From NCBI GenBank assembly GCA_965115995.1, contig OZ220472.1, forward strand, positions 3,286,001-3,350,000: DNA of 64,000 nt. Direction: 5' to 3'. Under the pieces are notes generated by a model. It made no database searches and had not been told where the DNA came from. It saw only the letters and a program-made list of their open reading frames with translations. How positions within the stretch are numbered: the stretch's first letter is position 1; the number at the start of each line of letters is the position of its first letter. Positions 52,171 through 61,644 of the stretch are shown here, piece after piece. This DNA is from Poriferisodalis sp026713105 (GTDB lineage: Bacteria; Actinomycetota; Acidimicrobiia; Acidimicrobiales; Poriferisodalaceae). The position numbers and the translations under genes were made by a program.

Positions 52171-53634
52171 ATGAACAACGACATCCCCAATCCGACAGCC
52201 CACAACCAGTGGTACCCATTCGCAAACCGGCCCTTGCCGCCTGAGGTCGACGGGCAGGCCGCCAATCCGGCCGTCGTCCCGGTGTTCGATGCCGTGCCCC
52301 TGCCGCCCCGCGCTCGGTTCGTGGTGGTCGGCGCCGGCGTGCACGGGCTGTCGAGCGCCTACCACCTGGCCATGTACCTCGAGCGCACCGGCAAGGGCTC
52401 GGGCAGCGACGTGGTGCTGATCGACAAGCAGGGCCCCGGCGCTGGTGCCACCGGGCTCGCCTGCGGTTGCGTCCGCAACATGTACATGACCGGTCCGCTG
52501 CACGCGATCCTGCGAGCCAGCGTGGAGGTGTGGGAATCCGACCCGGTGAACCTCGGCTTCCAGCAGGTCGGCTACGTTTCGGTCGGCGAGGCAAACCAGA
52601 TCGACGACTACCTCAAGCTGCAGGCGTCCCAGGCTGCCAGCGGCTATCCCTCCGACGTCTTCACTGGCGCAGAGGCCCGTGCCTTCCTCACCAACCTGTG
52701 GCCCGACTTCAAGACCGAGAACTGCGACGTGGTGCTGCACGAACACCGCTCTGGGTACGCAGGCACCCACATGGCAGTATGGGGCCTCGACCAGAAATGC
52801 CGGCAGTGGGGCGTGCAGCGCGTCTACGGCGCCACCGTGACCGGCTACGAATTCGACAATTCAGGCTCGGTCACCGCCGTCGAGACCACTCAGGGTTCGA
52901 TCGCCTGCGAGCAGGTCGTCGTGGGTGCAGGGGCGTGGACGCCGACCCACTGGGAGTGGCTAGGCGGCCCGAGCCACCTTGACGTCGTGTATCCCGACGG
53001 CCACGTCGAAGAACAAATGGACATGTGGACCTACTGGCGACTGCTGGAGGGCGAGGTCTTGCTGCCCCCGGGCGTCGACTTTCGCACCGCGCAGCACAAG
53101 GACTCCCCGGTGCTGCACGTGGAGCTCATGAACACGCCCGTGTACTCGCCGGACGGACGGTTCCTCAAGGACCACTTCTACACCTACACCCGTTACGCGG
53201 CGGAGCGGGTGGGCGCCCCCGGTCTGCAGGGCGGGACGATTCCGATCAAGATCGGGCCGCGGGCAGCCGTGGAGCCCTACGGCCACCTGAACGACGAGTA
53301 CCAGGCCGAGGAATGGTTCGCCGACTACTACTGCGCAACGCTGGGCATGCTCTTCAAGCGCCTCGAAGACCTGCGGCCGTACTTCAAGGAACGCCGCAAT
53401 GGCGGCATCGGGGCCTTCACCCCCGACAACGTGCCGGTGTTCGACTACGTGGCCGACAACGCCTGGGTGATCGCGGATTCCAACCACGGGTTCAAAATGA
53501 TCGGCGTGGGCAAGCTGACCGCCGAGATGATGGTGCACGGCGATAAGCCCGACGAGCTCAAGCCGTTCACGCTCGACCGCTACCGCACCGGTGGCACCTT
53601 CGGCGACCGCAACTCCAACTGCCCCTGGGTGTAG
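52171..53634 (+). CDS. FAD-dependent oxidoreductase (DAO family) at the end of the hut operon
   Basis: A 487-residue flavoprotein. The dinucleotide-binding motif is FVVVGAGVHGLSSAYHLAMY, after an unusual 45-residue N-terminal extension. GPGAGATGLACGCVRNMYMT and VGAGAWTPTHWEWLG fit D-amino-acid/sarcosine/glycine-oxidase relatives, and it ends with VADNAWVIADSNHGFKMIGV. It starts 22 bp after hutI with a AAGAAAGAAG-type site, so is probably in the operon. Its role may be in handling an N-methyl or D-form of histidine or its product (inference). Confidence 0.8.
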   Translation: MNNDIPNPTAHNQWYPFANRPLPPEVDGQAANPAVVPVFDAVPLPPRARFVVVGAGVHGLSSAYHLAMYLERTGKGSGSDVVLIDKQGPGAGATGLACGCVRNMYMTGPLHAILRASVEVWESDPVNLGFQQVGYVSVGEANQIDDYLKLQASQAASGYPSDVFTGAEARAFLTNLWPDFKTENCDVVLHEHRSGYAGTHMAVWGLDQKCRQWGVQRVYGATVTGYEFDNSGSVTAVETTQGSIACEQVVVGAGAWTPTHWEWLGGPSHLDVVYPDGHVEEQMDMWTYWRLLEGEVLLPPGVDFRTAQHKDSPVLHVELMNTPVYSPDGRFLKDHFYTYTRYAAERVGAPGLQGGTIPIKIGPRAAVEPYGHLNDEYQAEEWFADYYCATLGMLFKRLEDLRPYFKERRNGGIGAFTPDNVPVFDYVADNAWVIADSNHGFKMIGVGKLTAEMMVHGDKPDELKPFTLDRYRTGGTFGDRNSNCPWV

Positions 53635-53667
53635 CCCACCCCAACCTCGCGAGTTCGGCGCGAACTG

Positions 53668-54455
53668 TCAGCGCTCGTCGTCCAGGCGAGCGGCCGGCCG
53701 TTCGTTCCGACGCGCCACGATCCGGGTCAATCCCAGGGTCTGCCCTTGATCGAGGGCAAGCATGTCGGCTTCGTCGCTGGGCCCCTCGAGGTGTTCGGAC
53801 CACAACAGGTCTGATTCCATCCAGCGTCGCCATCCGTCTGGAATCAGGTCGGCGTGCTCGACGGTCACCAGTCCGCTTCGCTCCCAGTGACGCTTCCACC
53901 AATCGGGGCTGTGAAGGCTGAAGAATGCCGGCTCCCAATAGGGCCGGAGGTGTTCGGGCGGCTCGGTGGAGGTCAGTTCGGAGACCAGACCGGGCACGAC
54001 GATTCCGAATTGACCGCCGGTCTTGATCAGCCGGCCAGGTGACTTTCGAGGTAGAGGTCGTCGGTGCCGAAATAGTGGTAGGCGTCGATGCTCACCATCG
54101 CGTCGAAGAACCCGTCGGCAAACGGCAACCCATGAGCTTCGGCTCGAAGCGCAAACACCCTGTCTTCGAGTCCCGCGGCGCAGATGCGGGCGAAGTTGTC
54201 GCTGGCGTCGATCCACAGGTCTGCCGCCCACACCTGCGCCCCGTACTCCTTCGCCAGGAAGATGGAGCTGAGAGCCTTGCCACAACCCAGATCCAGGACG
54301 CGCGTCTCCGCACCGAGTTCCATGCACCCGGTCAAGGACTCGGTCAGCCACAGCGCGTTCGGCCCCATCATGTTGTCCAGCACCCAGTCCGCGTCGTAGT
54401 TCGCCGACCGCGGGAACTCAGCTGGCCGGAAGAGATCCCCTCGCCCGTCAGTCAC
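53668..54455 (-). pseudogene. SAM-dependent methyltransferase, one-base frameshift
   Basis: From ATG 54455 the protein has motif I RVLDLGCGKALSSIFLAKEY, then AADLWIDASDNFARI and FADGFFDAMVSIDAYHYFGT, and ends prematurely at ESHLAG. The remainder (RLIKTGGQFGIVVPGLVSEL, then LRPYWEPAFFSLHSPDWWKR) continues in another frame to 53668. Restoring one base at the CCGG near 54031-54036 joins HLA-RLIKTGG. The total of about 262 residues matches a class I methyltransferase of small-molecule type. It lies 12 bp after pheA. Confidence 0.75.
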
Positions 54456-54467
54456 AGCCGGCGGTGT

Positions 54468-55445
54468 TCACGTGATGAGGCGGCGGAGTGACTTCAGCCA
54501 GTCGTCTGATGAGGTCCAGGCTTCTTCGCTGACGCGCTCGCGGCCCGAGGAGTTGCCGTTCGCAGCGGGGAATGAGCCGAGAAACTTGACGTCGCGCTGC
54601 TTCATCTTGAGCGCGCGCAGGCAGTCGGCCACCACTTCGTCGGAGATGTGACCCTCGAAATCGAGCAGAAAGCAGTACTCGCCGAGGCCGCGCCGGGTCG
54701 GGCGCGATTCCAGCCGGGACAGGTCCAGGCGGCGCGCCTCGAACTCCATGAGGATCCCGAGCAGGCTGCCCGGCTCGTTCTGCTGCTGGAACACCACGAT
54801 GCTGGTCTTGTCGTTGCCGCTGGCAGGTGGCACCTGACCATTTGCGAGCAGCAGGAAGCGGGTCTGATTGTCGCGGTGGTCCTCGATCGATTCTGTGACG
54901 GTTTCGAGGCCGTAGATCTCCGCGGCCGCGGGACTGGCGATAGCGGCCACGCCAGCCAACTGCTCTTCGCCGATGCGCCGGGCTGCGAGGGCCGTGGAGG
55001 TGGCCGCTTCGATCGCAGCGTCGGGCAGCTGATCGTGCAGGAACGCGCGGCACTGGGCGATGGCGACGGGGAACGACAGCACCGTGTGGATCGCCGAGAG
55101 GTCGTCGGCGGTGGCTGTGCCTGCCAGCGCCATCAGGTCGAGTTGGACGTTCACCACGACCTCGCGCTGGATCAGGAAGTCGAAGTCGAAAGCGAGTGCG
55201 TCCTGGGTGACGTTGACGGCACCTTCGATCGCGTTCTCGACCGGCACGAAGCCGTAGTCGACGGCCCCGTCGTCGAGCGCCGAGAGCACCTCGGGGACCG
55301 AGATGAGCGGGGTGAGATCGCACTGCCAGAGGTCGGGCTGGGTGGCGAGCGCGGCTTCGGTGAACGTGCCGTGCGGACCCATGTAGCCGATCCGCGTCGA
55401 GGGCGGCATGCTCGGAATGCCCGATGAAGAGCCGGCTGTAGCCAT
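54468..55445 (-). CDS. pheA: Prephenate dehydratase
   Basis: A 325-residue enzyme of phenylalanine synthesis. The catalytic part reads RIGYMGPHGTFTEAALATQP, VPVENAIEGAVNVTQDALAF and ETVTESIEDHRDNQTRFLLL, where the TRF motif holds the catalytic Thr. A C-terminal ACT domain (KTSIVVFQQQNEPGSLLGIL, LESRPTRRGLGEYCFLLDFE) gives feedback control by phenylalanine. ATG 55445 is the first start with a normal N-terminus. Confidence 0.95.
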   Translation of the reverse strand: MATAGSSSGIPSMPPSTRIGYMGPHGTFTEAALATQPDLWQCDLTPLISVPEVLSALDDGAVDYGFVPVENAIEGAVNVTQDALAFDFDFLIQREVVVNVQLDLMALAGTATADDLSAIHTVLSFPVAIAQCRAFLHDQLPDAAIEAATSTALAARRIGEEQLAGVAAIASPAAAEIYGLETVTESIEDHRDNQTRFLLLANGQVPPASGNDKTSIVVFQQQNEPGSLLGILMEFEARRLDLSRLESRPTRRGLGEYCFLLDFEGHISDEVVADCLRALKMKQRDVKFLGSFPAANGNSSGRERVSEEAWTSSDDWLKSLRRLIT

Positions 55446-55511
55446 CGGGGCAGGATACGCAGTGCGCCGAGAGCAACGGACCCGGGGCCGCGGCCGGTAG
55501 AACGGCAGGCG

Positions 55512-56330
55512 ATGGACGCACAACAGCTCGCCGATCTGCTGGCCGGAGTGCGTGCCGGGACGGTGCCCGCAGACGAAGCGCTGGCTCGCCTGCGGCGGTT
55601 GCCATACGCCGAAGTCGCCGGGGCCCGCATCGACCACCACCGATCGCTGCGGACCGGTCATCCCGAAGCCGTGTACGGCCCCGGCAAGTCGCCCAGCCAG
55701 TGCGCCCGGATCGTGGCCGAGATGCTGAGCGGCAGTTCGGGTCCGGTGCTGCTGACGAGGGCCAGTCCCGCTCAAACCGAGGCATCGCTGGCAGCCTGCC
55801 CAGGCGGTGCGGTGCACCGGCCTGCAGATCGGGACCCCGAGGTCGCGGACGAAACGGTGAACCCGGTTGATCTGGCGACCGTGGTGTGGCGTGCTGCTGG
55901 CGCACGACCGGAACGGGTGGTGGTAGCCTCGGCGGGCACCGCGGACGGTCCGGTGGCCGCCGAAGCCGCAGCGGTACTCAGCGCTTTCGGTGTGGGCGCC
56001 GAGCCAGTGACCGATATCGGCCTCGCCGGATTGCATCGGTTCTTGGCCGAGATCGACACGCTGGCATCGGCCGATGTGGTCATCGTGGTGGCAGGCATGG
56101 AGGGGGCGCTCGCCACTGCTGTGGCCGGCGTGGTGCCCGCACCGGTCATCGCAGTGCCGACCAGTGCCGGCTACGGAGCGGCGCTCGACGGCGTGACGGC
56201 ACTGCTTGCCATGCACGCCTCGTGTGCGGCGGGCATCACGGTGGTGGGCATCGACAATGGTTTCGGCGCAGCGATGGCGGCCATGAGAATCCTGGATCTG
56301 GCTGCCGGCGCCAACAGCGGCACAGTGTGA
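55512..56330 (+). CDS. larB: LarB-like nicotinate-nucleotide carboxylase/hydrolase
   Basis: A 272-residue protein of the AIR carboxylase/PurE fold. Marks are HRSLRTGHPEAVYGPGKSPS, VVVASAGTADGPVAAEAAAV, VVIVVAGMEGALATAVAGVV and AGITVVGIDNGFGAAMAAM. In lactate racemase maturation LarB carboxylates nicotinic-acid adenine dinucleotide, first step of the nickel-pincer cofactor. Overlaps larC by 1 bp. Confidence 0.9.
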   Translation: MDAQQLADLLAGVRAGTVPADEALARLRRLPYAEVAGARIDHHRSLRTGHPEAVYGPGKSPSQCARIVAEMLSGSSGPVLLTRASPAQTEASLAACPGGAVHRPADRDPEVADETVNPVDLATVVWRAAGARPERVVVASAGTADGPVAAEAAAVLSAFGVGAEPVTDIGLAGLHRFLAEIDTLASADVVIVVAGMEGALATAVAGVVPAPVIAVPTSAGYGAALDGVTALLAMHASCAAGITVVGIDNGFGAAMAAMRILDLAAGANSGTV

Positions 56331-57655
56331 TGCACGACTCCCCGACGGCAGGTGCCCCGATCGCATCTGCGAGCGAGCCGACGCTTGCTGACGCCGGTCC
56401 CGACGGCGCTGCTGGGCTGCCTGGGGCCAACGGCACGGTGGCGTGGTTCGACCCCGTCTCGGGCATCGCAGGCGACATGGCGCTCGGAGCGCTGCTGGAC
56501 GCCGGCGCCGATCTGGACTTCGTAACGGCTCAGCTGGAATTGCTCTCCCTCGATGGCTGGCGCCTGGGCAGCGAGCGCGTGCGGCGGAACGAGCTGGCAG
56601 CTACCCGAGCGATCGTTGACGCGCCCGAGGGGCACCATCACCGGCGTTGGCGCGACATCCGCGAGCTCCTGGTCGCAGCGCCGCTGACGGACCGGGTCCG
56701 CCAGCGGGCACTCGCAGTCTTCGAGGCATTGGCTACGGCCGAAGGCCAGGTGCACGGCATGGCGGCCGACGAGGTCCACTTTCATGAAGTCGGCGCTTTG
56801 GACGCCATCGTGGACATCGTCGGCGTGTGCGCAGCCCTCGAATCGCTCGGTGTGGACGTCGTGTGCTGCGGCCCTGTCGCCGTCGGCAAGGGCACGATCA
56901 ACGCAGCCCACGGAGTGCTGCCGAACCCGCCTCCCGCAGTCGTGAATCTGCTGGCAGGCCGGCCCATCGTCGGCGTCGACATCGACATGGAACTCACAAC
57001 GCCCACCGGCGCCGCCATCGTCGCTGCCCTCGCTGAGCACTTCGGGCCCGCACCGACCATGACGCTTACCAGCACCGGGTTTGGTGCAGGCAACCGAGAC
57101 CTGCCGGGACGGCCCAACGTCACTGGTGTGCTCGTCGGCACAGTCCAGAGCACCTCAAGCGCTCAGGGTTCTCCGCAGGTGTCCGCAGCGATGGCTGCCG
57201 TGGCAGGCGCCGGCACCACCGATGAGCTCGTCGAGCTGGCCGCCAACCTCGACGACGTCTCGGGCGAGGTGTTAGGCCACGCGCTCGAAGCGTTGCTGAA
57301 TGCCGGAGCGCTCGACGCGTGGGCTGTCCCGATCGTGATGAAGAAGGGACGCCCGGCACACACGCTGACGATCCTCTGCCGCCCCGAATCGGTGACCCAG
57401 CTGGCTGACCTCGCCGCCCGGCTGACTGGCACGTTGGGCCTGCGAGCCCGCACAGTCGTGCGGACGGCGCTCGTGCGCCACACGTCGACGGTGGATGTCG
57501 ACGGGCATGCCGTCTCGATCAAGCACGGCCCCTACCGCAGCAAGCCGGAATGGTCCGATGTCGTCGCGGCCGCCGAAGCACTCGGCCGCACGCCGGCCGA
57601 GATTTCCCGAGCCGCAGGTCTGCTGGCCGCTGCTGAGCAGCCCGACCAGCGGTGA
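56330..57655 (+). CDS. larC: LarC-like nickel-insertion protein
   Basis: A 441-residue protein with FDPVSGIAGDMALGALLDAG, HFHEVGALDAIVDIVGVCAA, GVLPNPPPAVVNLLAGRPIV and a C-terminal domain with ELAANLDDVSGEVLGHALEA. LarC inserts nickel into the pincer nucleotide (a CTP-dependent cyclometallase). The N-terminal 35 residues are low-complexity. The two usual halves, LarC1 and LarC2, are joined in one reading frame here. larE and larA are not in the window. Confidence 0.9.
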   Translation: MHDSPTAGAPIASASEPTLADAGPDGAAGLPGANGTVAWFDPVSGIAGDMALGALLDAGADLDFVTAQLELLSLDGWRLGSERVRRNELAATRAIVDAPEGHHHRRWRDIRELLVAAPLTDRVRQRALAVFEALATAEGQVHGMAADEVHFHEVGALDAIVDIVGVCAALESLGVDVVCCGPVAVGKGTINAAHGVLPNPPPAVVNLLAGRPIVGVDIDMELTTPTGAAIVAALAEHFGPAPTMTLTSTGFGAGNRDLPGRPNVTGVLVGTVQSTSSAQGSPQVSAAMAAVAGAGTTDELVELAANLDDVSGEVLGHALEALLNAGALDAWAVPIVMKKGRPAHTLTILCRPESVTQLADLAARLTGTLGLRARTVVRTALVRHTSTVDVDGHAVSIKHGPYRSKPEWSDVVAAAEALGRTPAEISRAAGLLAAAEQPDQR

Positions 57656-57751
57656 ACCGGCGTCAGGAACCGAAATGGCTTTACGCCCGCCAAGCGCCTC
57701 CTTCTACACTGTTCGGGCGCCATCGGGCCGTAGGCCGCGGCAGGAGCACCG

Positions 57752-57825
57752 GCGCTTGTAGCTCAATTGGATAGAGCATCTGACTACGGATCAGAAGGTT
57801 GGGGGTTCGAGTCCCTCCAAGCGCG
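57752..57825 (+). tRNA. tRNA-Arg(ACG)
   Basis: A 74-nt gene with acceptor GCGCTTG paired to CAAGCGC and discriminator G. The anticodon stem TCTGA/TCAGA encloses the loop CTACGGA, giving anticodon ACG. The T arm GGGGGTTCGAGTCCCTC is normal. Confidence 0.95.
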
Positions 57826-57843
57826 CTGAGCGGCGGGAGCACC

Positions 57844-59211
57844 ATGACCCAGCGCAGAGTTGCGATCGTCGGCGGTGGAATGTCGGGGCTAGGTGCCGCG
57901 TGGGCGCTGAACCACCATCCCGACCGGTTCGACTTCGTTCTGTTCGAAGCAAACGAGCATCTCGGCGGCAACGCCGTGACGGTCGACATGCCCCAAGCCG
58001 ACGGCAGCACGATCCCGTTCGACATCTCGGTCACGGCGTTGATCCCATCGGTGTACGACCACGTGCTGCTGCTGTTGGAGCGGTTCGACATCCAGCGCTT
58101 CGACACCAAGTTCAACTACAGCGTGAAGTACCAGGGCGGCACCTACGCCCACGACTTCGACTCCGACATCAGGGCTGAGCTGGCCCCCGAGATTGCGAAG
58201 TTCCAGCGCCTGCTCGCTCGCCTGCACTCATTCGGCCGACTGACCCGCGCCCGCTCGAAGCTCCTCAATGCCCTCAACCCGTTCAACTACATCAGCATGC
58301 GCACCGTGCTGAACGTGGGCGGCTTCTCGGCGGACTTCCGCTACAAGGTGCTCAAGCCCATGTTCGTCAACTTTCTGATGGCGACGAACGTGTTCGACAT
58401 GCCCGCAGCGCTGTTTGCCAGGTATCTGGAGTTCTTCGACATCGAGTCCGCCACGCCGATGCAAACCTGGGACCAGGGGACCCAGCGCATCTACGAGAAC
58501 CTGTCCGCGGACTTCACCGACAAGATCCGCCTGAGCTGTCCGGTCCGCAAGGTGTACCGCCAGCAGTCCGGCGTGATCGTCGAGGATGTGTCTGGCGCCC
58601 GCGAATCGTTCGACGAAGTCATCTTCGCCGCCAATGCGAACCAGACGCTGATGATGCTGGACAAGCCCACCACGCTGGAGCGCTACCTGCTCTCCTCGGT
58701 TCGTTACGAGAGCGAGCTCCACAACCATGTGATTGTGCACTCGGATCCCTCAGTCCTGCCCGACGACGAAGTGCAGTGCCTGTCCACTCGCACCAACCAT
58801 GTCTCCCAGTACGGAGCACGGCCAGACAATTACGAGCTCACCTACATCATGGGTAACCAGCAGCCGTGGGCCCACGGTTCGGATCGGCCCTGCTTGGTGA
58901 CCTACAACCCGATCACCCCCATCGATCCCGATCAGGTCGTGAAGCGCTGGTGGTTCCAGCACATCGTGCATGACGTCCGCCATGTGGCGCTGCTGGTGCC
59001 GCTGTTCCGCTTCATCCAGGGCAAGCGCCGCAGTTGGCACTGCGGGGCGCACACGCTGGTCAACAGCCAGGAGACCTGCTTCGTGACCGGGCTCGCCGCT
59101 GCCACCCAGATCGGCGCGGACTACCCCTTCGACGATGCGACCGCGCGGCAGGTGTTCAATTACTACGGCGGCATCCTGCACGGCGCTCGCTTCCGCAAAG
59201 CCACGGCGTAG
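57844..59211 (+). CDS. FAD-dependent oxidoreductase, amine-oxidase/desaturase-like
   Basis: A 455-residue flavoprotein. The N-terminal Rossmann motif is VAIVGGGMSGLGAAWALNHH followed by LFEANEHLGGNAVTVD. The C-terminal part has HTLVNSQETCFVTGLAAATQ, resembling the group of 'NAD/FAD-dependent oxidoreductases' often next to cyclopropane-fatty-acid synthase or DUF1365 genes in actinobacteria and proteobacteria. No such partners are present here. Starts 18 bp after tRNA-Arg at an ATG with weak site. Confidence 0.75.
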   Translation: MTQRRVAIVGGGMSGLGAAWALNHHPDRFDFVLFEANEHLGGNAVTVDMPQADGSTIPFDISVTALIPSVYDHVLLLLERFDIQRFDTKFNYSVKYQGGTYAHDFDSDIRAELAPEIAKFQRLLARLHSFGRLTRARSKLLNALNPFNYISMRTVLNVGGFSADFRYKVLKPMFVNFLMATNVFDMPAALFARYLEFFDIESATPMQTWDQGTQRIYENLSADFTDKIRLSCPVRKVYRQQSGVIVEDVSGARESFDEVIFAANANQTLMMLDKPTTLERYLLSSVRYESELHNHVIVHSDPSVLPDDEVQCLSTRTNHVSQYGARPDNYELTYIMGNQQPWAHGSDRPCLVTYNPITPIDPDQVVKRWWFQHIVHDVRHVALLVPLFRFIQGKRRSWHCGAHTLVNSQETCFVTGLAAATQIGADYPFDDATARQVFNYYGGILHGARFRKATA

Positions 59212-59496
59212 CTGGCCGCTTGAGCAAGTGCGTGCCAGCAGCCGACCTCGGCCAAGTACACACGCTGACGCGTTATGCCGGCCCCACATTCGATGTCTCG
59301 AGGGGCAGGCGGTTCAGCACTACTCAAAGAGAGGCATGCTGTTGCTTGTGAGTTCTCACTCACCCTAAAACGAATTCCGGTTTGAATCAAAGCAATCGTA
59401 GAATATAGGCTCTTGCAAGGCGGTTACGCTGCCAGCTATGTTGCATTCACGTCGCGAGATTCGTATCGCGAGTTGAGTTCACAAGAGGAGCGGACA

Positions 59497-60195
59497 ATGT
59501 TGAATCTGAGGCTGAGAAGCAGGGGTGCTCCACCGACTAAGGGGTGCACAACGAAAGGTCGGCGAACTTGCAAGCGACTTCGCGTTGCGTTCTTGGCAGC
59601 AATTGTTGTGGCGACAGTGATGCCGACATCAGCCGCTGCACAAGTCATTTCTGGCGAGGTGTCGAGCAGCAGTCCAGCAACAGTTACAGAATACCGGCAT
59701 CTCGAAATCTATATTGAAGGTCAACAACCCTACACGTTACTCTCAGGCTCGAATCTCAGTTTAACCCAAGCGCATATCGACACTTTGACTCAGAGCTATC
59801 TGTCGGGCCTTGGGATAGCGGGAGTACAAGCATTACAGTCTCGAGGCTACGTTACTTGCGACCGCAGAACGCTCATCTTGGAAGCAACGTTTCCCACTCA
59901 GGCAGTTGTTGGTCGTGTGCAGGCGGAGTGCTTGGGCAACTTTGACTGGGTCCAATTGACTGGCACACTGCGGATCGCGGAAGCACGATCTTTTGACCGG
60001 CAGGTCGCGTGGGGTCAAAAGACCAGCAGCACTAACTTTGAACTTATGTTGGTTACACCGAGGGCAGAATGCGACAGTGATGAGATTGAACTCTGGCGCG
60101 CGCGCAACGATCTTCTAGTCAGGTTCCACTCAGGCACGAGGCGCCACGGTCTACGACTTGAAACACCGTGGATTCTTTACGAATGCAGCGCTTAG
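59497..60195 (+). CDS. Secreted hypothetical protein
   Basis: A 232-residue protein with a long basic n-region, then a hydrophobic signal segment (LRVAFLAAIVVATVMPTSAA) with a likely cleavage after AAAQ. The mature part has a few cysteines (YVTCDRRTLILEATF, VQAECLGNFDW, TPRAECDSDEIELW) suggesting disulfides, and is beta-rich. No family recognised. An AAGAGGAG site precedes the ATG. GC content is below that of the core genes, and its 3' end overlaps an unrelated frame, typical of recently acquired or fast-evolving genes. Confidence 0.6.
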   Translation: MLNLRLRSRGAPPTKGCTTKGRRTCKRLRVAFLAAIVVATVMPTSAAAQVISGEVSSSSPATVTEYRHLEIYIEGQQPYTLLSGSNLSLTQAHIDTLTQSYLSGLGIAGVQALQSRGYVTCDRRTLILEATFPTQAVVGRVQAECLGNFDWVQLTGTLRIAEARSFDRQVAWGQKTSSTNFELMLVTPRAECDSDEIELWRARNDLLVRFHSGTRRHGLRLETPWILYECSA

Positions 60196-60490
60196 GGTCC
60201 GCCACAAGTCAAATCGCATGGCGTGGTGCCCAGAAGAGCTGCTGGAACGGCACAATCCCGTTTACCGACCGCGCGACCTAACCCGTGGCGGACTCTTAGG
60301 GAACCCCGCTATGTGCAATGAACATACCAGCCCGCAACATCGATTTGAGCGATCAATCGTACAAGAGGGCTACCCAAATCCATCAATAGCATGGACAGCA
60401 GGCAAGATACGACGCTCATCTGGGCCAATATCGGTCTGCATCGCGGACTGGTTTGATGCAGAGTTCGAAACACACGAGCGAGAATCCATC

Positions 60491-60868
60491 ATGGTGCCTC
60501 ATCATGAGCTCGTTGGACATATTCAGAGTTCCAGTCCCGATGAGATAGAGTATTTTGGCGCCTACGAAGTTTCATTCAAGTCTCCTGGAAGATCGCGGGC
60601 CAAGGCGCGGAGACTGGTCCGTAAGTCAGAGCCTCGTGGAGTGTTGATCCGAGCGATGTACTTGGCGCTGGCGCACTATCGCGCGAATCCAATAGGTAGA
60701 TTCGCTCCCGTCTACGACATGAACTGCAAGTCAGGTACGAAACCGAAGGCGGAACCGGAGACTCTCCGAGTCAAAGTCCGGCGAGAGCTGGAGTTCTGGG
60801 CCATAGCCGACGGAGAAATTACAGTTCGTAAGCGCGACGAACTCGGAGTATCGGTCCTTACTCGGTGA
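60491..60868 (+). CDS. Small basic hypothetical protein (start uncertain)
   Basis: About 125 residues from ATG 60491: MVPHHELVGHIQSSSPDEIE, then a basic middle (KSPGRSRAKARRLVRKSEPR) and a C-terminal EFWAIADGEITVRKRDELG. The frame is open to 60158, giving alternative starts at 60311 or 60218. The 60196-60490 stretch contains nothing else I can support. Its stop overlaps the next start by 4 bp, which supports real translation. Function unknown. Confidence 0.35.
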   Translation: MVPHHELVGHIQSSSPDEIEYFGAYEVSFKSPGRSRAKARRLVRKSEPRGVLIRAMYLALAHYRANPIGRFAPVYDMNCKSGTKPKAEPETLRVKVRRELEFWAIADGEITVRKRDELGVSVLTR

Positions 60869-61542
60869 TGGGCCGTCTATGGCAAGTATGTAGCCCTAAT
60901 CGCCCACGCTCTGGATGGCGGATATTTGCATACTCAGTGGCTCTTGTAACCAGCGCATTAGCAATTGGTGCCGCATGCACAGCTGTGCTGCGAAGTGTGT
61001 CCAAGGGTCCGCCAGATCTGTTCGTGGAGGTGGAAGACAAGTCGCCGGATGAAGACTCGGCCTATTTCCGTCCACTACAAGTTCGAGTCGATATCGGATC
61101 AAGGTGTATTGTCGGCCACGCTCGCGACGGTACACGACTCCTGTTGCTCTTCGAGGTCGGGCGAGACCTCGTTGCATCTGGCGGTGAACGGCGGATCACG
61201 CGAGTGTTCAAGCCCGACACAGCCCGTTGGCGGCCGATTGAGACGGAACGCGCCGACTCGGTTTCGCAGACCGGTGTCGAGCCGCGGCGTTCACTGGAGG
61301 CACGCTACGTGGTGCCAGGAGGCATCGTGGTTTTCCGCGATGCCGAAGGCTTCTGGATCGACGAACAGGGTCATGACCCCCTGGTCGAAGAGCTTGTCTC
61401 GGTGGGTGACGTTGTTTCCGGCGAGATCATGCTGGTCTCCACTCGGCCCTTTGTTCCGCACCAATTGAAGTGGATCACGACGCCCCACCCTGAGTGCGAG
61501 GACTTGCCGTACGCATTTGTCCCGCTCAGATATCCCTCATGA
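60865..61542 (+). CDS. Membrane-anchored hypothetical protein
   Basis: A 225-residue protein with one N-terminal transmembrane helix (FAYSVALVTSALAIGAACTA) and an outside domain of about 180 residues with beta-type pattern (HARDGTRLLLLFEVGRDLVA, SLEARYVVPGGIVVFRDAEG). No family recognised. Coupled by a 4-bp overlap to the gene before it. Together with the secreted protein upstream it may form a small envelope-related set. Confidence 0.55.
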   Translation: MMGRLWQVCSPNRPRSGWRIFAYSVALVTSALAIGAACTAVLRSVSKGPPDLFVEVEDKSPDEDSAYFRPLQVRVDIGSRCIVGHARDGTRLLLLFEVGRDLVASGGERRITRVFKPDTARWRPIETERADSVSQTGVEPRRSLEARYVVPGGIVVFRDAEGFWIDEQGHDPLVEELVSVGDVVSGEIMLVSTRPFVPHQLKWITTPHPECEDLPYAFVPLRYPS

Positions 61543-61644
61543 CGGAACGAGACTAATCGCTTTTTCTTACGCGGGCGTCCGCTTTCGACATCCGCCTCTC
61601 GCGGTCGGTGCGTCGCGAGATGGGGCCAATGCCAGCGGTGCCAT

